32,656 nucleotides of DNA from Pseudomonadota bacterium (GTDB taxonomy: Bacteria; Pseudomonadota; Gammaproteobacteria; Burkholderiales; Burkholderiaceae_D): NCBI GenBank assembly GCA_030272785.1, contig JARXKM010000007.1, positions 1 to 32,656 of the forward strand. Reading direction: 5' to 3'. Positions 15,824 through 23,824 of this stretch are shown piece after piece (the first letter of the stretch is position 1; each line of letters begins with the position of its first letter). The notes under the pieces were generated by a model that was not told the origin of the DNA, did not search any database, and was given only the letters and a program-made list of their open reading frames with translations. A program made the position numbers and the translations under genes.

Positions 15824-17338
15824 ATGTCGTTTCCCCATATCCGCAACATCGTCATCGTCGGCGGCGGCACCGCCGGCTGGATGACCGCCGCCGCCCTGTC
15901 CAAGGTGCTGACCGGCAACTGGACCATCCGCCTGATCGAATCCGAGGAAATCGGCACCGTCGGGGTGGGCGAGGCCACCATCCCGCTGATCAACGTCTAC
16001 AACCGTGCGCTTGGCATCGACGAAGACGAGTTCATGCGCGCCACCAACGGCACCTTCAAGCTGGGCATCGAGTTCGTCAACTGGGGCAAGCTGGGCGACT
16101 CCTATATGCACGGCTTCGGCAACCTCGGCCCGGACATCGGCATCACCAAATTCCACCAGTACTGGCTCAAGGCCCAGCAGGACGGCTACGCACTGGACAT
16201 CGAAAACTATTCGATCTGCTCGCTCGCCTCGCGCCATGCCAAGTTCATGCGCGCGCGCCCGGACCTGGGCAATTCGCCGCTCAGCGAGATCGCCCACGCC
16301 TTCCATTTCGACGCCAACCTGTACGCCGCCTTCCTGCGCAAGTACGCCGAGCAGCGCGGCGTGATCCGCATCGAGGGCAAGGTCAGCGGCGCCACCACGC
16401 GCCCGGCCGACGGCTTCATCGAGGCGGTGGTGATGGACAACGGCGAGCGCATCGAGGGCGACCTGTTCATCGACTGCTCCGGCTTTCGCGGCCTGCTGAT
16501 CGAACAGACGCTGCATGCCGGCTACGACGACTGGAGCCACTGGCTGCCGTGCGACCGCGCCTGGGCGGTGCCGTGCGAATCGAGCGGCCCGCTGCTGCCG
16601 TACACGCGCTCGACCGCGCGCGACGCCGGCTGGCAATGGCGCATTCCGCTGCAAAACCGCATCGGCAACGGCCACGTCTACAGCAGCAAATTCAGCGACG
16701 ACGCCAGCGCCGCCGACATCCTGATGCGCAACCTGGACGGCAAGGCGCTGGCCGAGCCGCGCCAGCTCAAGTTCGTCACCGGCCGGCGCAAGAAATTCTG
16801 GGACAAGAACTGCGTGGCGATCGGCCTGTCGAGCGGGTTCATGGAGCCGCTCGAGTCGACCAGCATCCACCTGATCCAGGCCAGCATCGCGCGCCTGACG
16901 ACGTTCTTCCCGGACCAGGGGTTCGAGCAGGCCGACATCGACGAATTCAACCGCCAGGCGCATTTCGAAGTCGAGAAGATCCGCGACTTCCTGATCCTGC
17001 ACTACAAGGCGACCAGCCGCACCGATACCGACTTCTGGAACTACTGCCGCACCATGGAGATCCCGGAGTCGCTGCGCAACAAGATGGCGCTCTACGAGAG
17101 CAATGGCCGGCTGTTTCGCGAGGCCAGCGAGATGTTCTCGGAGATCAGCTGGTTCGAGGTGATGCACGGACAGGGCATCAAGCCGCGCGGCTACCATCCG
17201 CTGGTCGATGCGCTGGCCGACGGCAAGATCCGCAGCTTCCTCGAGAACGTCAGCACCACCACCCAGCGCTGCGTCGAGGCGATGCCGAGCCATGCCGACT
17301 TCGTGCGCGAGAATTGCGCGGCGCCGCAGTCGAAGTAG
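15824..17338 (+). CDS. Flavin-dependent tryptophan-halogenase-family protein (FADH2-dependent)
   Basis: The product is 504 residues. The FAD-binding motif is GGGTAGW (13-19), followed by GVGEATIP (47-54). The halogenase signature WxWxIP appears as WQWRIP (270-275). The lysine that carries the hypohalous acid equivalent in PrnA/RebH is present at the same number (Lys79, in GTFKLGIEF). The partner glutamate is Glu344 in FMEPLESTSI. All residues needed for halogenation are therefore retained. No signal peptide is seen, so it is cytoplasmic. The Shine-Dalgarno sequence is weak and a terminator lies upstream, suggesting low expression. Related proteins (BrvH, Xanthomonas B100 halogenases) brominate indoles, but their natural substrate is unresolved. 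No flavin reductase or natural-product genes are in the window. Confidence 0.9.
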   Translation: MSFPHIRNIVIVGGGTAGWMTAAALSKVLTGNWTIRLIESEEIGTVGVGEATIPLINVYNRALGIDEDEFMRATNGTFKLGIEFVNWGKLGDSYMHGFGNLGPDIGITKFHQYWLKAQQDGYALDIENYSICSLASRHAKFMRARPDLGNSPLSEIAHAFHFDANLYAAFLRKYAEQRGVIRIEGKVSGATTRPADGFIEAVVMDNGERIEGDLFIDCSGFRGLLIEQTLHAGYDDWSHWLPCDRAWAVPCESSGPLLPYTRSTARDAGWQWRIPLQNRIGNGHVYSSKFSDDASAADILMRNLDGKALAEPRQLKFVTGRRKKFWDKNCVAIGLSSGFMEPLESTSIHLIQASIARLTTFFPDQGFEQADIDEFNRQAHFEVEKIRDFLILHYKATSRTDTDFWNYCRTMEIPESLRNKMALYESNGRLFREASEMFSEISWFEVMHGQGIKPRGYHPLVDALADGKIRSFLENVSTTTQRCVEAMPSHADFVRENCAAPQSK

Positions 17339-17341
17339 GCG

Positions 17342-18049
17342 ATGTTCAATCCGCGTGCGCGCATCAGCGAGGTGCCGATCGGCGACGGCCAGTCGTGCAT
17401 CGTGGTCGACGACTGCATGCTTGACCCGCGGGCGCTGCGCGCGCTGGCGATCGAGCACGCCGCCGGCTTCGACGCGGCGCCGCGCAATGCCTTCCCCGGC
17501 CTCGAGCTGCCGATGCCGGCGGCGTTTTCCGGCCTGCTCGACGAGTTCTTCATGCAGCACGTGCGGCGCCGGCTGGGCGCGCGCCGCACGCTCGACGTGC
17601 ACAGCCGCCTGTCGCTGGTGACCTTGCCGGGCGCGCAGCTGCGGCCGCTGCAGCGCGTCTGCCATCGCGACCGCTTCGGCGTCGCCGCCGACCAGCTGGC
17701 CGCCGCCTGCGTGCTGTACCTGTTCGACCAGCCGGCGCTGGGCGGCACCAGTTTCTTCCGGCCGCGCCAGTCGGCGGCGCAGACCAACGACATGATGCGC
17801 ACGCTGGGCGGCATGGATACGGCCGCGGCCAGCGCCATGCTCGGCGCCGAACCTGGCTACCTGTTGGCGTCGAACGCCTGGTTCGAGCTGGTGCACACCG
17901 TGCCGGCGGCATGGAACCGCGCCATCTTCTACGACGGCAGCATTTTCCACTCCAGCCACGTCGGCGCGCCCGAGCTGCTGAGCGCCGATCCGGCGCGCGG
18001 CCGCCTCACCCTCAACGGCTTTTTTGTCTGTCGCCGGCAGGCCGGCTGA
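17342..18049 (+). CDS. DUF6445-family-like protein, possible Fe(II)/2-oxoglutarate-type dioxygenase fold
   Basis: The 235-residue protein begins three bases after the halogenase stop. From memory, its layout matches the DUF6445 family: CIVVDDCMLDPRAL near the start, FPGLELPMP (51-59), RLSLVTLPGAQLRPLQR (89-105), then CHRDRFGV (107-114), VLYLFDQPALGGTSFFRP (124-141) and WNRAIFYDGSIFHSSHV (191-207). The HxD pair His108/Asp110, a distal His203 or His206, and Arg221 in RGRLTLNGFF are arranged like the facial triad and co-substrate arginine of 2-oxoglutarate oxygenases. Catalysis is inference; no biochemical role is established to my knowledge. Members are commonly seen next to TonB receptors and tryptophan halogenases. 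No signal peptide is visible. Confidence 0.75.
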   Translation: MFNPRARISEVPIGDGQSCIVVDDCMLDPRALRALAIEHAAGFDAAPRNAFPGLELPMPAAFSGLLDEFFMQHVRRRLGARRTLDVHSRLSLVTLPGAQLRPLQRVCHRDRFGVAADQLAAACVLYLFDQPALGGTSFFRPRQSAAQTNDMMRTLGGMDTAAASAMLGAEPGYLLASNAWFELVHTVPAAWNRAIFYDGSIFHSSHVGAPELLSADPARGRLTLNGFFVCRRQAG

Positions 18050-18081
18050 CGGTCCCTTCTTTCAACTCACACACCATCACC

Positions 18082-20052
18082 ATGCCATCAATCCGTCTAC
18101 GCCTTGCCGCCAGCCTGTTTACCGGCGCGTTTGCCACGTTGGCCGTTTGCGTCGCCGCGCAGGCCGCGGCGCCGGCGCTGGAGCAGTTTTTCCGCACGCC
18201 GGCGATCCGCATCGCCAGCCTGTCGCCGAACGGGCGCTACCTGGCGTCAACGGCGATGCTGGGCGGCTCGGTTCAGCTCACCGTGGTCGACCTGCAGACG
18301 CGCGAAGCGAAAAAGATCGCCGGCTATGCCGATGTCGACATCTTCCGGATCGAGTGGATCAGCAACGATCGGCTGGCGTTCAACGTCATCGATCGCACCA
18401 GCGAACAGAATGCGTCGTACAGCGGCCTGTTCGCCATCGACCGCGACGGCACCCGCGAGCGCGCCTTGTCGGCGATGCCGGCCGCGCTGATGCTGCGCGC
18501 GCGCCAGTCGTTCAACGACGTCGCCGCCGAGCCGGTGGCGTACGACCTGGTGCAGCCGCTGCACGACGGCTCGGCCGGCATCATCGCGCTCGGCTACTTC
18601 ATCAACGGCGACATCGTGCCGTACCGGATCGACAGCGTCAGCGGGCGGCGCAAGGCGATCGACTTCAGCGTGACCGGCCGGGCGCACGACTTCGTGTTCG
18701 ATGCCGCGAACCGCTTGCGGGTGGTGACCGCCTACATGGACAGCGAAGGCGCCAGGTCGGCCGTCTGGTACCGCGACGACGAGGCGCAGCCTTGGCGCAA
18801 GCTGGCCGAGCATGCCACCCTGAACCCGCCATTTCGCGCCATCGGCATCGATCCGGACGGCTTGCTGGTGGTCGCCGGCGTGCATGGCCGCGATGGCGTG
18901 TTCCGCTACAACATGGCTGACAACAAGGTCGGCGCGCTGGTCGCCGCCAGCGCCGACGCGGACGTCAACGACGGCCTGGTGTTCGATCCGCAGACCCACA
19001 AGCTGATCGGCGTGCGGGTGCGCTCCGAGCCGCCGCACACCGAGTGGCTCGACCCGCAGTACGCGGCGCTCCAGCAGGGCCTCGACCAGGCCGCGCCGGA
19101 CATGGTCAGCCAGGTCACGCCGGGCGGCGACGCCGCGTCGCCGCGCCTGGTGTTCAGCTCGTCGTCGACCGATCCGGGGCGCTACCTGCGCTACGACCCG
19201 GCCACCAAGCAGCTGCTGCCGCTGCTGACCCGGATGCCGTGGATCGTGCCGGCGCAGATGTCGCCCAAGCTGGTGTTCGACTACAAGGCGCGCGACGGCC
19301 TGCCGATTCCATCCTACCTGACCTTGCCCAAGGGCCGCCCGGTCAACCGGCTGCCGCTGATCGTGCTGCCGCACGGCGGTCCGGCCGCGCGCGACGATGC
19401 CAGTTTCGACCCGCAGGTGCAGTTTCTGGCCAGCCGCGGCTACGCCGTGCTGCAGCCGCAGTTCCGCGGCTCGACCGGTTTTGGCGAGGCCCACTTCCGC
19501 AAAGGCTTTCGCCAATGGGGCCTGCGCATGCAGGACGACCTGAGCGACGGCATCGCCGACCTGGTAAAGCAAGGCGCGGTCGACCCGGCGCGCGTATGCA
19601 TCATGGGCGCCAGCTACGGCGGCTACGCGGCGGCGATGGGCCTGGTGAAGGATCCGCAGCAGTACCGCTGCGGCATCGACCTGCTCGGCGTGACCGACAT
19701 CGGCTACCTGTTTACCATCGGCCGATGGGAGGGCAACAAGGTGGTCGCCTTCCATTCGAAAATCACCATCGGCGACCCGGGCCAGATGCGCGACCAGTTT
19801 GTGGCGACGTCGCCGGCGCTGCAGGCGGCCAGCATCCGCGCGCCGCTGTTCATGGCCTACGGCGAGCACGATACGCGCGTGCCGCTGGTGCATGGCGAAG
19901 ACCTGCGCGACGCGCTCAAGAAGCACGGCAAGGTCTACGAGTGGATGACTTTTCCGGACGAGGAGCACGGTTTTACCATCGAAGCGAACCGCTTCCGGCT
20001 GTACCGCGCGATCGACGCGTTCCTGGCAAAGTACAATCCGGCCGGCGCCTGA
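18082..20052 (+). CDS. Exported S9-family prolyl oligopeptidase (dipeptidyl aminopeptidase/acylaminoacyl-peptidase-like)
   Basis: The product is 656 residues from MPSIRLRLAASLF, chosen because it gives a good signal peptide (cleavage near AAQA-AA, residue 29); the ORF track starts 57 codons earlier inside the DUF6445 gene. Residues about 35-390 form a WD/TolB-like beta-propeller. The peptidase domain covers about 400-656, with the nucleophile Ser511 in GASYGG, Asp597 in YGEHDTRVP and His629 in EEHGF. The family cleaves short peptides. It follows DUF6445 after 32 bases and probably shares its transcript. The start has no strong ribosome site. What peptide it acts on in a sugar locus is unknown. 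Confidence 0.88.
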   Translation: MPSIRLRLAASLFTGAFATLAVCVAAQAAAPALEQFFRTPAIRIASLSPNGRYLASTAMLGGSVQLTVVDLQTREAKKIAGYADVDIFRIEWISNDRLAFNVIDRTSEQNASYSGLFAIDRDGTRERALSAMPAALMLRARQSFNDVAAEPVAYDLVQPLHDGSAGIIALGYFINGDIVPYRIDSVSGRRKAIDFSVTGRAHDFVFDAANRLRVVTAYMDSEGARSAVWYRDDEAQPWRKLAEHATLNPPFRAIGIDPDGLLVVAGVHGRDGVFRYNMADNKVGALVAASADADVNDGLVFDPQTHKLIGVRVRSEPPHTEWLDPQYAALQQGLDQAAPDMVSQVTPGGDAASPRLVFSSSSTDPGRYLRYDPATKQLLPLLTRMPWIVPAQMSPKLVFDYKARDGLPIPSYLTLPKGRPVNRLPLIVLPHGGPAARDDASFDPQVQFLASRGYAVLQPQFRGSTGFGEAHFRKGFRQWGLRMQDDLSDGIADLVKQGAVDPARVCIMGASYGGYAAAMGLVKDPQQYRCGIDLLGVTDIGYLFTIGRWEGNKVVAFHSKITIGDPGQMRDQFVATSPALQAASIRAPLFMAYGEHDTRVPLVHGEDLRDALKKHGKVYEWMTFPDEEHGFTIEANRFRLYRAIDAFLAKYNPAGA

Positions 20053-20136
20053 GACGCGCGGCACTGCACGAAAAAGGCACGGCGCAAGCGGCAACAGAGT
20101 AAACTGTAGGTTTAGCACCGATAAGTGAGCACTCCA

Positions 20137-21990
20137 ATGTCCGATACCCCCCTTCCGCAGTTTTCCGATCTGAACCTCTCCGCCGCCGTCCTCAAGGTGA
20201 TCAAAGAGGTCGGCTACGAGACGCCTTCGCCGATCCAGGCCGCCACCATTCCGCTGCTGCTGGCCAATCGCGACGTGTTGGGGCAGGCCCAGACCGGGAC
20301 CGGCAAGACCGCCGCCTTCGCGCTGCCAATCCTGTCGCGCATCGACATCAAGCAGCACTCGCCGCAGGCGCTGGTGCTGGCGCCGACGCGCGAACTGGCG
20401 ATCCAGGTCGCCGAAGCGTTCCAGACCTACGCCGCGCACATCAAGGATTTCCACGTGCTGCCGATCTACGGCGGCCAGAGCTACGGCCCGCAGCTGTCGG
20501 CCTTGCGCCGCGGCGTGCACGTCATCGTCGGCACGCCGGGGCGCGTCATCGACCACCTCGACAAGGGCTCGCTCGACCTGTCCAAGCTGAAAACGCTGGT
20601 GCTCGACGAGGCCGACGAGATGCTGCGCATGGGCTTCATCGACGACGTCGAACAGATCCTGCAAAAAACGCCTGAGTCGCGCCAGACCGCGCTGTTCTCG
20701 GCCACCATGCCGTCGGCGATCAAGCGCATCGCCAAGACCTACCTGCGCGACCCGGCCGAAGTGACCGTGGCCGCCAAGACCGGCACCGCCGACAATATCC
20801 GCCAGCGTTACTGGATGGTGAGCGGCATGCAGAAGCTCGAGGCGCTCACCCGCATCCTCGAAGCGGAGCCGTTCGACGGCATGATCATCTTCGCCCGCAC
20901 CAAGCTGGGCACCGAGGAACTGGCCGGCAAGCTGCAGGCGCGCGGCTTCGCGGCGACCGCCATCAACGGCGACATGCAGCAAACCCAGCGCGAGCGCACC
21001 ATCGCCCAGCTCAAGGACGGCAAGATCGACATCCTGGTCGCCACTGATGTCGCCGCGCGCGGTCTCGACGTCGAGCGCATCAGCCACGTGATCAACTACG
21101 ACGTGCCGTCCGATCCCGAAAGCTACACCCACCGCATCGGCCGCACCGGCCGCGCCGGCCGCAGCGGCGAGGCGATCCTGTTCATCACCCCGCGCGAGCA
21201 GGGCCTGCTGAAAGCGATCGAGCGCGCCACCCGCCAGCCGGTGTCGCCACTGACCCTGCCGACGGTGAAAACCATCAACGACGTGCGCATCGCCAAATTC
21301 AAGGACCAGATCACCGAGACCCTGGCCGCCGGCGGCATCGACGTGTTCCGCACCCTGATCGAGGAATACGAGCGCGAACTGAACGTGCCGGCGGTGGAAA
21401 TCGCCGCGGCGCTGGCCAAGCTGGCGCGCGGCGACGTGCCGCTGCTGCTGGAAAAACCGGACCGCGCCGCCAAGGCCGCGCCGGTGTGGGAAGAGCGTCC
21501 GGCCCGCGCGCCGCGCGCCGACGCGCCTATGCGCCCGGACCGCGGCGCCGCACCGATGCGTCCGGACCGCGGCGATGCGCCGGCGTTCAAGCGCGAGCGC
21601 GTGGCGCGCCCGGCCGAAGACGGCATGGGCACCTTCCGCATCGAAGTAGGCCATTCGCACGGCGTCAAGCCGGGCAACATCGTCGGCGCCATCGCCAACG
21701 AGGCGGGCATCGAGTCGAAGTACATCGGCCGCATCGAGATCTACGACGACTACAGCACGCTCGACCTGCCGGTCGACATGCCGCCTGACCTGATCGATCA
21801 CCTGAAAACGGTGTGGGTGGCGGGCCAGCAGCTGAACATCACGCGCGACGGCGAACCGCCGGCGGTGAAAAAGGCCGGCGCTTCCACCGGCCCGAAGAAT
21901 CCCGGCGATCGCCGCTTTGCCGAGAAGGCCGGCTACGCCAAGGGGCCGAAGAAGGAACATCGCAAGGGTCCGCCGCCGAAAGCGGAATAA
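20137..21990 (+). CDS. deaD: DeaD/CsdA-type DEAD-box ATP-dependent RNA helicase
   Basis: The product is 617 residues from ATG (MSDTPLPQF); the GTG four codons earlier in the ORF track is an alternative. All helicase motifs are visible: Q-motif GYETPSPIQ (26-34), motif I AQTGTGKT (51-58), PTRELA (83-88), TPGR (133-136), DEAD (157-160), SAT (188-190), ATDVAARGLD (302-311) and HRIGRTGRAGR (332-342). A linker at about 455-495 includes a repeated MRPDRG. Residues about 497-570 are the DbpA-like RNA-binding domain (TFRIEVGHSHGVKPGNIVGAIANE), which matches DeaD rather than RhlE. It unwinds RNA in ribosome assembly and mRNA decay, often during cold growth. It has no clear functional tie to the glucan genes. 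Confidence 0.9.
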   Translation: MSDTPLPQFSDLNLSAAVLKVIKEVGYETPSPIQAATIPLLLANRDVLGQAQTGTGKTAAFALPILSRIDIKQHSPQALVLAPTRELAIQVAEAFQTYAAHIKDFHVLPIYGGQSYGPQLSALRRGVHVIVGTPGRVIDHLDKGSLDLSKLKTLVLDEADEMLRMGFIDDVEQILQKTPESRQTALFSATMPSAIKRIAKTYLRDPAEVTVAAKTGTADNIRQRYWMVSGMQKLEALTRILEAEPFDGMIIFARTKLGTEELAGKLQARGFAATAINGDMQQTQRERTIAQLKDGKIDILVATDVAARGLDVERISHVINYDVPSDPESYTHRIGRTGRAGRSGEAILFITPREQGLLKAIERATRQPVSPLTLPTVKTINDVRIAKFKDQITETLAAGGIDVFRTLIEEYERELNVPAVEIAAALAKLARGDVPLLLEKPDRAAKAAPVWEERPARAPRADAPMRPDRGAAPMRPDRGDAPAFKRERVARPAEDGMGTFRIEVGHSHGVKPGNIVGAIANEAGIESKYIGRIEIYDDYSTLDLPVDMPPDLIDHLKTVWVAGQQLNITRDGEPPAVKKAGASTGPKNPGDRRFAEKAGYAKGPKKEHRKGPPPKAE

Positions 21991-22001
21991 CTCGTTAAAA
22001 A

Positions 22002-22028
22002 GGGCGCCTCGATGGCGCCCTTTTTTTT
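22002..22028. terminator. Bidirectional intrinsic terminator between deaD and the M28 peptidase gene
   Basis: GGGCGCC and GGCGCCC form a perfect 7-bp stem with a 5-base loop. It is followed by eight T on the plus strand and preceded by five A on the same strand, so it can also end minus-strand transcripts. It lies between two convergent genes. Confidence 0.85.
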
Positions 22029-22055
22029 ATGCTCCGCCGACCCTGCGCGCAATGT

Positions 22056-23762
22056 TTAGTGTTGCGCCGCCTTGAGCATCGCGTCGCGGCTTGCCTTGAA
22101 CTCGGAACCGGCGTGCCACTGCGGCCAGGCGGTGCCCTGCGCGACGTCGTAACCGACCATGAACAGCAAGGCGATGTCCTCCAGCGCGCCGTCGAACGTG
22201 AGTCCGGCGCCCAGCGCGTCGGTGACCTTGTGGTAGTCATTGGCGTAGTAGGCGTCGGCCTTGTCGCGGCCGTAACTGTCGGGCTGGCCGATGTACTTGC
22301 TGCGGCTCTTGGTATACAGCACCGGCACGCCCACTTTGGCAAACTCGACATGGTCGGCGCGGTAAAAGCTGCCGTTCTCCGGCCGGCTGTCGCCTTCGGT
22401 GCCGCGTCCTTGCGTGCGGGCATGCTTTGCCAGGATGTCGTCGATCGATGAATGCCCGGACGTCACGTTTTCGACCTGCGCCGTCCGCCCCCAGCCGTTC
22501 ATGTTGTCGATATTGATGTCCAGCAGCGTCCGTTCGAGCGGATACAGCGGGTGCGTCGCATAGTACTTGGCGCCCAGCAGGCCGGATTCCTCCAGGGTGG
22601 TGGCCATCAGCAGCACCGAGCGCCGCGGCGGCACCGGCAAGGCCTGGTAGGCGCGGGCCAGTTCGAGCAGGGCGGCGGTGCCGGAGGCGTTGTCGAGCGC
22701 GCCGTGGTACACCTGCTTCGTTTTCGGGCCGGGCAGGCTCGGGTCGATGCCAAAGTGGTCCCAGTGGGCGGAGTAGATCACATATTCGTGCTTGAGGGCG
22801 GGGTCGGAACCGTCGATCAGCGCGACCACGTTGTTGGTGGTCAGTTCCCGGATGACGTTCTTGATGTGGAAGGTGGCGCTGCCGCCCAGGCTGACAGGGC
22901 GGAAGTCCTTCGACAGCGCAGCCTGCTTGAGCTTGTCGAAGTCGTAGCCCGCCGCCGCCATCATGTCCTTCGCCCGGTCAAGCTGGATCCAGCCCGGCAC
23001 CGGCGGGAACGACGGATTCGGTCCGTTCGCGCGCAGCTCGAACTGTTCCTTCACGCCGCCGGTGCGCACCACCTCGTAGGGATAGCCGGCCGGCCCGGTC
23101 TCGTGGATGATGATGGCGGCCGCGGCGCCCAGCTTCGCGGCGATCTCGTATTTGTAGGTCCAGCGTCCGTAGTAGGTCATCGCCTTGCCCTTGAACATGG
23201 CCGGATTGAGCCTGGCAGGGTCGCGCGGATCCGGCACCGGCGGGTCGTTGACCAGCATGACGATGGTCTTGCCGCGCACGTCGACGCCCTTGTAGTCATC
23301 CCAGCCGTATTCCGGCGCCACGATCCCGTAGCCGACGAACACCAGTTCCGACTTGTCCAGCCGCAGCTCGGCCTGCGGGGCCGATGTATGGGCGACGAAA
23401 TCGTCGGGAAATTTCAGCGTCACCGTGCGGGCGCCGATCTGGTAGCGCATTTGCGCCGTCGGCAGCATCGCCACTACCGGCACCTGCTGGAAAAAGCTGC
23501 CGTTCGGATTGCCCGGTTTCAGTCCCAGCCTGGCAAACTCCTGCTGCAGGAAAGCCGTCGTTTTCGCTTCGCCGGCGGTGCCGGGGCCGCGGCCTTCGAA
23601 CTCGTCCGAGGCCAGCGTCTTGATATTGGCGACAAACGCGGCGCCGGAGATGGCGCTCAAAGGCGCCGGCGGCGCGGACTTGGCGTCATTCGCCGCGCCG
23701 GCGAAGGCGGTGGACGCTTGCAGGCAGAGCGCGAGCAAGCCGAGCTGAATGGCGGAGGTCAT
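22056..23762 (-). CDS. Exported M28-family zinc metallopeptidase with PA-domain insertion
   Basis: The 568-residue protein has a signal peptide (MTSAIQLGLLALCLQASTAFA). Residues about 130-300 correspond to a protease-associated (PA) domain inserted in the peptidase fold. The co-catalytic zinc site is complete: His333 in SAHWDH, Asp357 in GALDNASG, Glu391/Glu392 in TLEESG, Asp419 in INIDNM and His511 in NDYHKVTD. Family members are aminopeptidases or glutamate carboxypeptidase-like enzymes. The gene lies 62 bases downstream of the MFS transporter stop on the same strand, with no clear Shine-Dalgarno before the ATG, so it may be read from the MFS transcript or a weak promoter of its own. Function in peptide scavenging is inferred. 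Confidence 0.9.
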   Translation of the reverse strand: MTSAIQLGLLALCLQASTAFAGAANDAKSAPPAPLSAISGAAFVANIKTLASDEFEGRGPGTAGEAKTTAFLQQEFARLGLKPGNPNGSFFQQVPVVAMLPTAQMRYQIGARTVTLKFPDDFVAHTSAPQAELRLDKSELVFVGYGIVAPEYGWDDYKGVDVRGKTIVMLVNDPPVPDPRDPARLNPAMFKGKAMTYYGRWTYKYEIAAKLGAAAAIIIHETGPAGYPYEVVRTGGVKEQFELRANGPNPSFPPVPGWIQLDRAKDMMAAAGYDFDKLKQAALSKDFRPVSLGGSATFHIKNVIRELTTNNVVALIDGSDPALKHEYVIYSAHWDHFGIDPSLPGPKTKQVYHGALDNASGTAALLELARAYQALPVPPRRSVLLMATTLEESGLLGAKYYATHPLYPLERTLLDINIDNMNGWGRTAQVENVTSGHSSIDDILAKHARTQGRGTEGDSRPENGSFYRADHVEFAKVGVPVLYTKSRSKYIGQPDSYGRDKADAYYANDYHKVTDALGAGLTFDGALEDIALLFMVGYDVAQGTAWPQWHAGSEFKASRDAMLKAAQH

Positions 23763-23824
23763 GGTCAGAGGTCGTGTCGGGGAGGGACGACCAGTGTGCC
23801 ATGTTTTTATTGCTTAAAGTGCAT

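Noticed and set aside
17911-18081. 57-codon N-terminal extension of the S9 peptidase
   Set aside because: It lies over the DUF6445 gene in another frame and would bury the signal peptide.
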